Of a stretch of 20,365 bases of DNA, positions 8,606 to 16,723 are shown one piece after another (positions within the stretch are counted from its first letter, which is position 1; the number at the start of each line of letters is the position of its first letter). The notes beneath the pieces were generated by a model. That model made no database searches. It was given only the letters and a program-made list of their open reading frames with translations, and had not been told where the DNA came from. The DNA comes from Flavobacteriaceae bacterium (GTDB taxonomy: Bacteria; Bacteroidota; Bacteroidia; Flavobacteriales; Flavobacteriaceae). The translations under genes were made by a program, and so were the position numbers. The stretch is taken from the NCBI GenBank assembly GCA_018672145.1, contig JABHGH010000094.1, forward strand, positions 1-20,365, in the 5' to 3' direction.

Positions 8606-8622
8606 TATGGTTAGACAGCACT

Positions 8623-9393
8623 ATGAGTAAAAAACCTTTGATTCTCGTTACAAATGACGACGGCATTAGCGCCCCGGGGCTTCGTACACTAATAAAGGTC
8701 ATGAACACAATTGGAGATGTTGTGGTGGTCGCACCCGACAGCCCACAATCTGGCATGGGGCATGCCATAACCATAAACAGTACACTTCGTTGTACCAAAG
8801 TCAAATTTGATGATGGTCCACAGACAGAGTATTCATGTTCGGGAACTCCAGCAGACTGCGTGAAGCTCGGCGTTCATGAAATCCTAAAGTGCAAGCCAGA
8901 TCTTTGTGTTTCTGGTGTAAATCATGGCTCAAATGCTGCAATCAATGTTATTTACTCTGGAACTATGAGTGCCGCCATAGAGGCCGGCATTGAGGGAATT
9001 CCAGCGATTGGATTCTCATTACTCGACTTCAGTTGGGATGCGGACTTCTCCTCAATAGAGTCGTATATATTGCAAATTACTCGCTCTGCATTAACGAATA
9101 AAATTCCAGAGAGCACCGTATTAAATGTAAACTTTCCAAAATGTAAAAAGGAAGATATTAAAGGAATTAAAATTTGTCGGCAAGCAAATGCATATTGGAT
9201 TGAAGAATTTGACAAACGTCAAGATCCTATGGGAAAGGAATACTATTGGATGACGGGAGAGTTTATAAACGAAGATAAAGGAGAGGATACTGATATATGG
9301 GCATTGCAAAATGGTTATATTTCTGTTGTACCAACACAATTTGACTTGACTGCACATCATCAAATTCAAAAACTTAACTCATGGACTTTTTAA
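8623..9393 (+). CDS. surE: 5'/3'-nucleotidase SurE
   Basis: Metal-dependent nucleoside monophosphate phosphatase of the SurE family, linked in other bacteria to stationary-phase survival and nucleotide salvage. The 256-residue protein starts at ATG 8623 with MSKKPLILVTNDDG, the standard SurE N-terminus. The expected metal ligands are visible: D12 and D13 in NDDG, S43 in PDSPQSGMGHAIT, and N100 in SGVNHGSN. An in-frame TTG farther upstream (8566) would add an unconserved tail. The length is normal. It opens a five-gene + strand operon and overlaps the next gene by 13 nt. It is divergent from prc. Confidence 0.95.
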   Translation: MSKKPLILVTNDDGISAPGLRTLIKVMNTIGDVVVVAPDSPQSGMGHAITINSTLRCTKVKFDDGPQTEYSCSGTPADCVKLGVHEILKCKPDLCVSGVNHGSNAAINVIYSGTMSAAIEAGIEGIPAIGFSLLDFSWDADFSSIESYILQITRSALTNKIPESTVLNVNFPKCKKEDIKGIKICRQANAYWIEEFDKRQDPMGKEYYWMTGEFINEDKGEDTDIWALQNGYISVVPTQFDLTAHHQIQKLNSWTF

Positions 9394-9677
9394 AAAAAAT
9401 CAGTGCCGGACTTATGGGTTGGCTCTCAGGACTTGTAATCCCTTTTGGAACTCTTCTCCTCTTGGTCGAATATTCTATGGAAGGAAGTGCGCTCGATTCT
9501 ATTCCAACTCTCTATGCTTATGATGAACTTGGCATATGGATTACTCTAGCTGTTTTGCCCAACTTGCTTCTGTTTTGGTTTTGGATTCGAAAAAAGAATA
9601 CCCGTGCTTCTCAAGCAATACTTGGTGCTACTATCTTCTGGGCAATACTGTCATTAACACTCAAATTTGGCACATGA
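9381..9677 (+). CDS. Small integral membrane protein of unknown function between surE and lpxB
   Basis: I do not recognise a named family. The 98-residue protein has three clear hydrophobic segments, at about 8-31 (with LVIPFGTLLLLVEY), 50-70 (WITLAVLPNLLLFWFWI) and 77-96. A short cluster of positive charges (IRKKNTR) follows the second. It overlaps surE by 13 nt at its start and lpxB by 4 nt (ATGA) at its end. Such tight coupling on both sides argues it is a real, translated gene. The position before the lipid A disaccharide synthase suggests an envelope role, but that is inference from context only. Confidence 0.8.
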   Translation: MDFLKKISAGLMGWLSGLVIPFGTLLLLVEYSMEGSALDSIPTLYAYDELGIWITLAVLPNLLLFWFWIRKKNTRASQAILGATIFWAILSLTLKFGT

Positions 9678-10786
9678 AGTATTATCTGATTGCGGGAGAA
9701 GCTTCTGGAGACTTGCATGGTGCCAACCTCATTGAGGCATTAAAAAAGAAAAATGCAGCTATAGAAATCCGTGCTTGGGGAGGAAGCAAAATGGAACGGA
9801 AAGGCGCTACAATCGTCAAGCATTACAAAGAGCTTGCCTTTATGGGGTTTTGGGAGGTCGCCAAAAACTTGCGTACCATATTGTCAAATATATCGTTTTG
9901 CAAAAAGGACATCTTAAAATTTCAACCCGATGCGCTAATCTTAATCGACTATCCCGGCTTTAATATGCGCATTGCAAAATGGGCTAAGCAAAAAAAAATC
10001 CCTGTTCACTATTACATCATGCCACAAGTATGGGCTTGGAAAGAAAATCGGGTAAAAAAATTAGCCAAAGACACCGATTATCGTTATGCTATTTTGCCTT
10101 TTGAAGTAGATTTTTTTCAAAAAAAACACAGTCTCGACATAGATTTTGTAGGACACCCCTTACTTGATGAGTTGTCCAGTCGACCACCAGTTGATGAAGT
10201 GATGTTTCGCAAAGAGTTGGGTGTGTCGAATGATCAAAAAATCATCGCCTTATTGCCTGGAAGTCGTAAGCAAGAAATTCGCAAGCTTCTAAGCGTAATG
10301 AATTCTGTAAAAGACCAGTTTCCGGATTACACTTTTGTGATCGCAGGAACTTCTGCTATTGAAAAATCACTTTACAATGAATTTGCGCCAAATGTTCCTA
10401 TTGTGATTGACCAAACATATGCGTTAGTGAGTTCTTCAAAAGCTGCTCTTGTAACTAGTGGAACAGCCACCTTGGAAACTGCGCTTTTAAAAATACCACA
10501 AGTGGTATGTTACAAAACGAGCCCATTGAGCTATGCTATAGCCAAGTGCATTGTATCGTTGTCATATATTTCTCTTGTCAACTTAATCATGAATCGCTTA
10601 CTCGTTGAAGAGCTCATCCAGAAGAAATGCAACCCTAAGGAACTTTCACGTGCTTTGGGTAACATTCTTTCAAAGAAGGGTCGAGCTGAAGTCATTTCGG
10701 GCTATAACGATTTGATTGCAGAGCTAGGCGGCGAAGGCGCAAGTGAGAAAACAGCATCTCTAATTCATCAGCGAAGTCATGCGTAA
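9674..10786 (+). CDS. lpxB: Lipid-A-disaccharide synthase
   Basis: Peripheral inner-membrane glycosyltransferase (GT19) that joins UDP-2,3-diacylglucosamine and lipid X to form the lipid A disaccharide of lipopolysaccharide. The 370-residue protein starts MKYYLIAGEASGDLHGANL, the diagnostic N-terminus. It continues with IDYPGFNMRIAKWAK, YYIMPQVWAWKENRVKK, DFVGHPLLDEL, the nucleotide-binding LLPGSRKQEI, and SGTATLETAL, all typical of LpxB. The length is normal. ATG 9674 overlaps the upstream stop as ATGA; an in-frame ATG at 9536 would extend into the preceding gene without family support. The last 8 nt overlap the NlpC/P60 gene. The organism therefore makes lipid A, consistent with a Gram-negative envelope. 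Confidence 0.96.
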   Translation: MKYYLIAGEASGDLHGANLIEALKKKNAAIEIRAWGGSKMERKGATIVKHYKELAFMGFWEVAKNLRTILSNISFCKKDILKFQPDALILIDYPGFNMRIAKWAKQKKIPVHYYIMPQVWAWKENRVKKLAKDTDYRYAILPFEVDFFQKKHSLDIDFVGHPLLDELSSRPPVDEVMFRKELGVSNDQKIIALLPGSRKQEIRKLLSVMNSVKDQFPDYTFVIAGTSAIEKSLYNEFAPNVPIVIDQTYALVSSSKAALVTSGTATLETALLKIPQVVCYKTSPLSYAIAKCIVSLSYISLVNLIMNRLLVEELIQKKCNPKELSRALGNILSKKGRAEVISGYNDLIAELGGEGASEKTASLIHQRSHA

Positions 10787-11240
10787 AATCATTTACTTGA
10801 TGGCTCTATTTTTTATTGCTAATGGTTGTGGTGTTTTAAAAAGTGGTAAGAAAATGAAACCTCGCGATGGGGTAGTTTTTTACGCTAAGGAATATCTCGG
10901 CACCCCATATCGATTGGGCGGAAACTCTTCTAGTGGCATTGATTGCTCCGGTCTGATTCACAATGCCTACAAAAAACAAGGGCTTCGTGTTTCTAGAACT
11001 GTTAATCTGCTACGAAAAGAGGGAAAACGAATTTCTAAAAGTCGCGCAAAACCCGGTGATATACTGTTTTTTAGAACCTCAAAAAAAAGGAAGCTTACGC
11101 ATGCGGGTATCGTCGTCGGAACCAAAAGAGGAGAACCTCTTTTTATCCATGCTTCCTCTTCAAGAGGAGTTATTGTATCGTCACTACGCGAGGGCTATTG
11201 GAACAAGGCGTATGCACAAACTCGAAGAATGATTAAATAA
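10779..11240 (+). CDS. NlpC/P60 (C40) family lipoprotein, probable peptidoglycan endopeptidase
   Basis: Putative cell-wall hydrolase of the NlpC/P60 fold, which usually cuts peptide stems (gamma-D-Glu to diamino acid bonds). The 153-residue protein has an N-terminal lipoprotein-like signal (MRKIIYLMALFFIANGC) with C17 as the probable lipidated cysteine. The -3 residue is Ala rather than the usual Leu/Val/Ile, so the lipobox is imperfect. A single C40 domain carries the catalytic Cys in GIDCSGLI (C56), His in THAGIVVG (H108), and a third polar residue, probably H124 in FIHASS. No cell-wall-binding repeats are seen. No acidic residues follow C17, so export to the outer surface by the Bacteroidetes signal is not indicated. 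It overlaps lpxB by 8 nt and precedes comEC by 19 nt. Confidence 0.9.
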   Translation: MRKIIYLMALFFIANGCGVLKSGKKMKPRDGVVFYAKEYLGTPYRLGGNSSSGIDCSGLIHNAYKKQGLRVSRTVNLLRKEGKRISKSRAKPGDILFFRTSKKRKLTHAGIVVGTKRGEPLFIHASSSRGVIVSSLREGYWNKAYAQTRRMIK

Positions 11241-11259
11241 CATTTACTACCTTTCGTAA

Positions 11260-13245
11260 ATGTCCCCACTTGCCTACTGTACCATATGCTTCGTGTTAGG
11301 TGTTTTAGCTTATCCTCATTCAACGCCACTTCATCTCATTTTCCCTATTACTTTGTTCATGCTCTCTTATGTATGTCATTACAAGGGTTGGCGTATTGGG
11401 TTTATCATCAGTTTTTCTTTCTTGAGTTTTATTGGCGGAAGACAATGGGCAGAAACACGAAATCCTTTGCAAAACTCTCTGCATATATCACACAAGCATA
11501 AAACAAATGACAAACCAGCAATTGTAGGGTTTACGGTCAAGTCTGTTCGTAAACCTACAGATTATAGTCAATCATATGTCGTGGACATTGAACAGCTTGA
11601 TCTTAAAAAATCAAATGGACTTGCTCTTTTACAACTCGAAACTACCGCTTTACTTCTTCCTGGAGAAAAATACTTGACGACTGCAAAAATCGAATTGATT
11701 CCCTCACCATCCAATCCTGGTGCTTTTGATTTTGCAGCATACATGAAAAAAAAAGGTGTATTTGTTCAATTTAAAAGCACAAGCGATGAGCTTACTTTTG
11801 TGAAATACCAACCTACGATTCAAGGGTATGCCCATCGTCTGAGAAAACAGTTGCTTGGGCATATTGATAATCTTGGTATGCGCAACAAATCAAAGGCAGT
11901 TTTACACGCTCTGGTGCTTGGGGATCGCTCAGAAATTGATAATGACTTACAGGCAGATTATGCGAGTGCGGGAGCTATTCATCTCTTAGCAATATCGGGT
12001 TTACACGTCGGAGTTCTTATGCTCATCTTACAATCATTTTTTCGACTTATCATCCCTACTTACTCTCAATACAATCGTTGGGTTGGCTTTCTCTGTGTAA
12101 CAATCTCACTCTGGGGTTATGCTTTTTTGACAGGACTCTCTCCTTCTGTTTTGCGTGCAGTCACCATGTTTAGCTTTTTGGGACTTACCAGCGTGATAAA
12201 GCGTGTTGGCCTGCCGCTTCAACAGCTATGGTTATCAATGATTACACTCATTTTGATAAAACCCTCATTGGTCTATGAAGTTGGTTTTCAATTGAGCTAC
12301 TCGGCGGTATTTGGCATCCTTTGGGTAATGCCAAAGATCCAGGCATTTTATCGTCCGAAAAAAATCATTTTTAAAAGAGTATGGGACCTGCTTATTTTGG
12401 GTTGCATTGCACAACTATCGACACTCCCATTGAGTCTCTATTATTTTCATCAATTTCCAGCACTATTCTGGGTCAGCAATCTGGTTATCATTCCTTTTTT
12501 GGGCATTATTCTCGGAGCTGGTCTTGTCGGAATAATCATAGCGCCATGGACTTATGGCGCAAACCATTATGGGAAATTACTGGATGGAATCCTCCATCAA
12601 ATGAATCAACTGATAGCATACGTTGCCGAGCAAGAGTCCTTTTTAGTAACAAATATTCCTTTTGATGGGCTAGACGCTACCCTGCTCGCTGCGTTAATCT
12701 TTTTTTTGTTTTTGACACTGCAGAAAAGAACATTGTTGAATTTGAGCATTTTGACTTTTCTGTCCATTGGATTCCATTATTCCATTTATCAATCTCTAAC
12801 ATCTGTAAAAGAACTCGTCATATTACATCAATATAAAAACACAATTCTAATCTCAAAAAATAAGAAAAGGGCGCTCATATTGTCCGAGAATTTACAAAAT
12901 GTAGATCCGAAAATCATCAACCAATATTGTTTGGATCGTCAAGTCGCAGTGCAGAAAAAACAAACCCTCCCCTTTGGATTTGAATGGCAAAATGAATCGT
13001 TGTTGATCGTTGATAAAAATGGCATTTATGATTTCCCTTCCCTAGAGGGCGGTATTGTTTTATTACGGAATAATCCGAAAGTGCATCTAGATGATCTTAT
13101 TGAAAAGATAAAGCCAAAGACAATTGTCAGTGACGGCAGCAATTTTAAAAGTTATGTGAAACGTTGGGCAAAAACTTGCGCCAAATACAATGTCTTATTA
13201 CATGACACAGCAGCTTCAGGAGCTTATGTGCTCGCTAACCCTTAA
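11260..13245 (+). CDS. comEC: ComEC/Rec2 family competence membrane protein
   Basis: Polytopic inner-membrane protein thought to form the channel that takes single-stranded DNA into the cytoplasm during transformation. The 661-residue protein has two N-terminal hydrophobic segments, then a soluble DUF4131/OB-like part (about 90-180). The Competence domain begins around GAIHLLAISGLHVGVL (ISGLHVG at 245-251) with many membrane helices up to about residue 505. The C-terminal 150 or so residues resemble the end of the ComEC metallo-beta-lactamase-like domain (TIVSDGSNF, LLHDTAASGAYVL). They lack the HxHxDH metal-binding motif and are short, so this domain looks degenerate. It is the last gene of the surE operon, and its 3' end overlaps the convergent thioredoxin-like gene by 11 nt. 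Confidence 0.92.
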   Translation: MSPLAYCTICFVLGVLAYPHSTPLHLIFPITLFMLSYVCHYKGWRIGFIISFSFLSFIGGRQWAETRNPLQNSLHISHKHKTNDKPAIVGFTVKSVRKPTDYSQSYVVDIEQLDLKKSNGLALLQLETTALLLPGEKYLTTAKIELIPSPSNPGAFDFAAYMKKKGVFVQFKSTSDELTFVKYQPTIQGYAHRLRKQLLGHIDNLGMRNKSKAVLHALVLGDRSEIDNDLQADYASAGAIHLLAISGLHVGVLMLILQSFFRLIIPTYSQYNRWVGFLCVTISLWGYAFLTGLSPSVLRAVTMFSFLGLTSVIKRVGLPLQQLWLSMITLILIKPSLVYEVGFQLSYSAVFGILWVMPKIQAFYRPKKIIFKRVWDLLILGCIAQLSTLPLSLYYFHQFPALFWVSNLVIIPFLGIILGAGLVGIIIAPWTYGANHYGKLLDGILHQMNQLIAYVAEQESFLVTNIPFDGLDATLLAALIFFLFLTLQKRTLLNLSILTFLSIGFHYSIYQSLTSVKELVILHQYKNTILISKNKKRALILSENLQNVDPKIINQYCLDRQVAVQKKQTLPFGFEWQNESLLIVDKNGIYDFPSLEGGIVLLRNNPKVHLDDLIEKIKPKTIVSDGSNFKSYVKRWAKTCAKYNVLLHDTAASGAYVLANP

Positions 13246-13774
13246 ATTGGGCTTTGAAATTTTTAAAGTAGTTCGTGAAATCCTGTTGAGAGGTGAATTT
13301 TTTATAATCTCCAGAAACAAAAAGCTTAAGATAAAACTCCATTTGCTGAACGTTCTGATAACCAACAATAGGCGCCAAATAATTAGCGTTTTCATCAAAA
13401 AACGCAACAGTAGGATAGCCGGTAATTCTTAGATATGCCGTGAACTGATGTCGAGCGTTTCGCCCTTGTCGGCTGGGATCATACTTTGGATTTTCAAAGA
13501 TATTCCCATTGAAATTGACTTTGGAGTTTCCCTCTGCATTGAACTTCACTGGATAAAAGTTTTCATTGATAAAAGCACTTACTTCTGCGTTTCCAAACGT
13601 ATTTTTATCAAGCATCTTACATGGTCCACACCAAGTTGTATAGACATCAACAATAATATTTCTAGGGCTGGTCTTTTGTGCTGTCAATGCCTCGTCAAAA
13701 CTCATCCATTTGACTTGAGCGGTCGCAAAAAATGAAAAGCCAACAAATAGGATCAATAGACTACGAGATACCAT
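13235..13774 (-). CDS. Secreted thioredoxin-fold protein
   Basis: Thioredoxin-like protein of the type common in Bacteroidetes (thioredoxin_7/DUF255-like). It has 179 residues with an N-terminal signal peptide (LLILFVGFSFFATA, probable cleavage before QVKW near residue 20), so it should act in the periplasm. The redox motif is W48-C-G-P-C52 in YTTWCGPCKML, with the cis-proline region GYPTV at about 119-123. Compared with ordinary thioredoxin there is an extra stretch (about 84-110) between the helix after CxxC and the cis-Pro strand. It could reduce disulfides or support cytochrome maturation; the substrate is unknown. Its ATG lies within the last codons of the upstream POT transporter (14 nt overlap), indicating one transcript. 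Its 3' end overlaps comEC on the other strand. Confidence 0.9.
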   Translation of the reverse strand: MVSRSLLILFVGFSFFATAQVKWMSFDEALTAQKTSPRNIIVDVYTTWCGPCKMLDKNTFGNAEVSAFINENFYPVKFNAEGNSKVNFNGNIFENPKYDPSRQGRNARHQFTAYLRITGYPTVAFFDENANYLAPIVGYQNVQQMEFYLKLFVSGDYKKFTSQQDFTNYFKNFKAQFKG

Positions 13775-15314
13775 GCATTTTTTTGATTAAGGTAGAATTT
13801 AAAATAATCATTAAAAGTCCTGCTAGTACAGGGATAGCTGTAAAGATTAAGAAAAAGACGGACAGGCCGTAAGACTCTGAAATAGTATCGATATAGCTTC
13901 CTGTTAATCCTCCAAGAAAATTTGCCAATGCGCTACACACAAACCAAACTCCAAACATCAAGCCCACTAATCGCTTCGGAGCCAACTTACTCACATATGA
14001 CAATCCTACGGGAGATACACAGAGCTCACCAAGAGTGTGGAATAAATAGGCCATGATTAACCAAAAGATACTAACACTAGCAGAGCTTGCCCCCATTGGA
14101 ATGCCAGCTGCTCCATAGGATAAAAAACCAAAGCCGAGTCCAAGCAAAATAAGTCCGATTGCAAATTTGACTGGACCACTAGGGTTCCAAGAAGAAGCCC
14201 ATATTTTCGAAAAAACTGGTGCAAAAATTACAATAAATAACGAGTTAAGAACTGAAAACCAAGAAGCTGGAATTTCTGCGATATCAGATTCAAATTCACG
14301 CTTTAGCATCCAAATCACAATGCCCCAGATAATCGCAAAACTCAAACCAAGGAAAAAGTTTGAAAGCATATATTTACTCATAATTTTCCGAAACAAACTA
14401 TAGAGAACATAAGTGAGGATCACCATCGGAACTAGGGTGATGATGGAGTTTGCAATCTTGAATGTTTGCGATGCTGTACCAACCAGATTTCTTTCGGTAT
14501 AGTCGTTTGCAAAAATTGTCATTGACCCACCCGCTTGTTCAAAAGCCCACCAAAAGAAAATGGTGAAAAGTGAAAAAATAATCACTACAAATAGACGATC
14601 TTTTTCGACTTTCTTTGGCACTACTTCTTCGACTTCATCGTCTTTGGTGTCTGCTTGTTTAAGTTGTTTAGGGGACAATCCGATATTTCCAAATATTTTC
14701 TGTGCAAACCAAAATTGAAGCATCCCGAAGAACATAAACACACCCGCCAAACCAAAACCCAAATGCCAGCCGACTTTTTCTCCAATATAACCGCACAATA
14801 AAATTCCTAAGAAAGCTCCTGCGTTGATTCCCATATAGAAAATGGTGTAACCCCCGTCTTTTCGGATGTCACCATTTTTGTAGAGCTGACCAACGATAGA
14901 TGAAATATTGGGTTTAAAAAAACCGTTTCCGATTACCAAACCACTAAGCCCGATGAAAAAGAATGTAGATGAAAAAGTTTCAAGCGCCATGCATGCGTGA
15001 CCAAGAGTCATGATCAAGGCGCCAAGAACGGTTGCATTTCTATAGCCTAAGAACTTATCTGCTAATAATCCTCCAAAAATGGGCGTTAAATACACAAGAC
15101 CTGTATACCAAGCATACAATTCAAGAGCGTCCTCACGCTCCCAAGCCCAGCCCTCATTCATGATGGAAGATGTGAGGAATAAAACCAAAATGGCGCGCAT
15201 TCCGTAATAACTAAACCGTTCCCACATTTCTGTGAAGAATAAGACAAATAATCCAACAGGATGCCCTGCTATTAATTTTTGATTTAATGCGGATCCTCCA
15301 AATTGATATTCCAT
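13761..15314 (-). CDS. POT/PTR family proton-dependent peptide transporter (MFS)
   Basis: Proton-coupled di-/tripeptide importer in the inner membrane. The 517-residue protein has the family hallmarks: the ExxER motif E29-M-W-E32-R33 followed by FSYYG, GGLLADKFLGYRNA after helix 2, GNGFFKPNISS, and the FYxxINxG signature as FYMGINAGAFLG. There are about 12-14 hydrophobic segments, with a charged cytoplasmic loop (about 218-240, rich in Asp, Glu and Lys) in the middle. Length and order are normal for bacterial DtpT-like proteins. It starts at ATG 15314, divergent from the HMG-CoA reductase gene, and overlaps the thioredoxin-like gene by 14 nt. Substrate range cannot be read from sequence. Confidence 0.94.
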   Translation of the reverse strand: MEYQFGGSALNQKLIAGHPVGLFVLFFTEMWERFSYYGMRAILVLFLTSSIMNEGWAWEREDALELYAWYTGLVYLTPIFGGLLADKFLGYRNATVLGALIMTLGHACMALETFSSTFFFIGLSGLVIGNGFFKPNISSIVGQLYKNGDIRKDGGYTIFYMGINAGAFLGILLCGYIGEKVGWHLGFGLAGVFMFFGMLQFWFAQKIFGNIGLSPKQLKQADTKDDEVEEVVPKKVEKDRLFVVIIFSLFTIFFWWAFEQAGGSMTIFANDYTERNLVGTASQTFKIANSIITLVPMVILTYVLYSLFRKIMSKYMLSNFFLGLSFAIIWGIVIWMLKREFESDIAEIPASWFSVLNSLFIVIFAPVFSKIWASSWNPSGPVKFAIGLILLGLGFGFLSYGAAGIPMGASSASVSIFWLIMAYLFHTLGELCVSPVGLSYVSKLAPKRLVGLMFGVWFVCSALANFLGGLTGSYIDTISESYGLSVFFLIFTAIPVLAGLLMIILNSTLIKKMHGIS

Positions 15315-15406
15315 TTTATAGCTGTTTTTGATTGAGCTACGCTAATATATGACTTTTCAATAATTCGCTTTTTTAGATTAGTGTTTTTATGACGTATATT
15401 CGTACT

Positions 15407-16723
15407 ATGAATAAAAATCCGCACATGATCGCGGGGTTTTCCAAGAAAACAAAGCAAGGGAAAATTAACTGGTTAGCCAGTGAATGCTTTGCCAACCCAA
15501 CGCAGGCAAAACAAATACTCGAAAGTTATTGGAATTCTGACGAAAAACTACAACAGCTACACGACGAGTTTATCGAAAATGCTGTCAGTAACTTTTATCT
15601 GCCATTGGCTGTTGCGCCAAACTTTTTAATCAACGACAAAACCTATATACTCCCCATGGTGACTGAAGAGAGCTCCGTGGTTGCTGCCTCCGCCAATGCA
15701 GCCAAGTTCTGGTCAACTCGTGGCGGGTTTCATGCTGAAGTTATCGGAACAGAAAAATCAGGGCAAGTCCATTTTCTCTTTCATGGAGGTCATCAATTAC
15801 TGCATGATTTTTTCACATCCATCAAGTCAACGCTATTAAAGGAAACGGAAAGCATCACAGAAAATATGCGTAAACGTGGTGGAGGGATTATTGACATTGA
15901 GCTCATCAACTGCTCCGAAAGCATTGACAACTACTACCAATTACATGTCCGTTTTGAAACCGCAGATGCGATGGGAGCCAACTTTATCAACTCCTGTTTA
16001 GAGCAATTGTCAACTACACTAAAGCAAGAGGCGCTAAACTATGATGGTTTTTCTGATGAAGATAAGGCAATTGAGGTGGTGATGAGTATTCTTTCAAACT
16101 ATGTGCCGGAGAGTCGGGCAAGGGCTTGGGTAACTTGTCCAGTTGATGAGCTAGGTGAAAATGGAGCTGAATTTGCCCAAAGATTTGTTCAAGCAGTGAA
16201 TATTGCACACCATCATCCCTACCGTGCCGTGACCCACAACAAAGGGATTATGAATGGCATCGATGCCTTGGCGATTGCTACGGGTAATGATTTTAGGGCG
16301 ATTGAAGCAGGTATACACGCCTATGCAGCTCGAGACGGACAGTATAGAGGACTCTCTAAGGCTTGGGTAAAAGATGGTGTGTTTTGCTTTGAACTCGAAG
16401 TACCCCTAGCCGTTGGAACAGTTGGCGGGCTCACCAAGCTGCACCCCTTGGTGAAATGGTCAAACGAACTGTTACAACATCCCAGAGCTAGAGTCTTAAT
16501 GAAAATCATGGCCGTTGGAGGCTTGGCGCAAAATTTTGCTGCCATCCGCTCTCTGGTGACCACAGGTATTCAGAAAGGGCATATGAAAATGCATCTTCTC
16601 AATATCCTCAATCAGTTGGGAGCAACTTCAAAAGAAAAAACTGCTATGATTACGCATTTTAAAACCAATGCTATCAGTTTCAACTCCGTAGAACAAGCCC
16701 TTATGACATGGCGAAAAAACTAA
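15407..16723 (+). CDS. Hydroxymethylglutaryl-CoA reductase, class II
   Basis: Catalyses the NAD(P)H-dependent interconversion of HMG-CoA and mevalonate. The protein (438 residues from ATG 15407) shows class II signatures: ENAVSNFYLPLAVAPNF, the catalytic-Glu segment MVTEESSVVAA, DAMGANFINSC, HNKGIMNGIDALAIATGNDFR with the catalytic Lys and Asp, and the C-terminal GLAQNFAAIRS...GIQKGHM with the catalytic His. Class II enzymes are often labelled degradative after Pseudomonas mevalonii. Linkage to a GHMP kinase and the frequent use of the mevalonate route in Flavobacteriia suggest a biosynthetic role here, which is inference. An ATG at 15389 would add six residues. I chose 15407, giving MNKNPHMIAGFSKK, because homologues tend to begin just before the GFSK segment. 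It overlaps the next gene by 16 nt. Confidence 0.93.
   Translation: MNKNPHMIAGFSKKTKQGKINWLASECFANPTQAKQILESYWNSDEKLQQLHDEFIENAVSNFYLPLAVAPNFLINDKTYILPMVTEESSVVAASANAAKFWSTRGGFHAEVIGTEKSGQVHFLFHGGHQLLHDFFTSIKSTLLKETESITENMRKRGGGIIDIELINCSESIDNYYQLHVRFETADAMGANFINSCLEQLSTTLKQEALNYDGFSDEDKAIEVVMSILSNYVPESRARAWVTCPVDELGENGAEFAQRFVQAVNIAHHHPYRAVTHNKGIMNGIDALAIATGNDFRAIEAGIHAYAARDGQYRGLSKAWVKDGVFCFELEVPLAVGTVGGLTKLHPLVKWSNELLQHPRARVLMKIMAVGGLAQNFAAIRSLVTTGIQKGHMKMHLLNILNQLGATSKEKTAMITHFKTNAISFNSVEQALMTWRKN

Noticed and set aside
9536..9673. N-terminal extension of LpxB from an ATG at 9536.
   Set aside because: It runs through the 98-residue membrane protein gene in another frame and LpxB normally begins at the IAGEASGDLHG segment, reached from ATG 9674.
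15318..15338. TAGCT/AGCTA inverted repeat in the divergent spacer between the POT and HMG-CoA reductase genes as a terminator or operator.
   Set aside because: Only 5 bp with an 11-nt loop and no following T run; not distinguishable from background.
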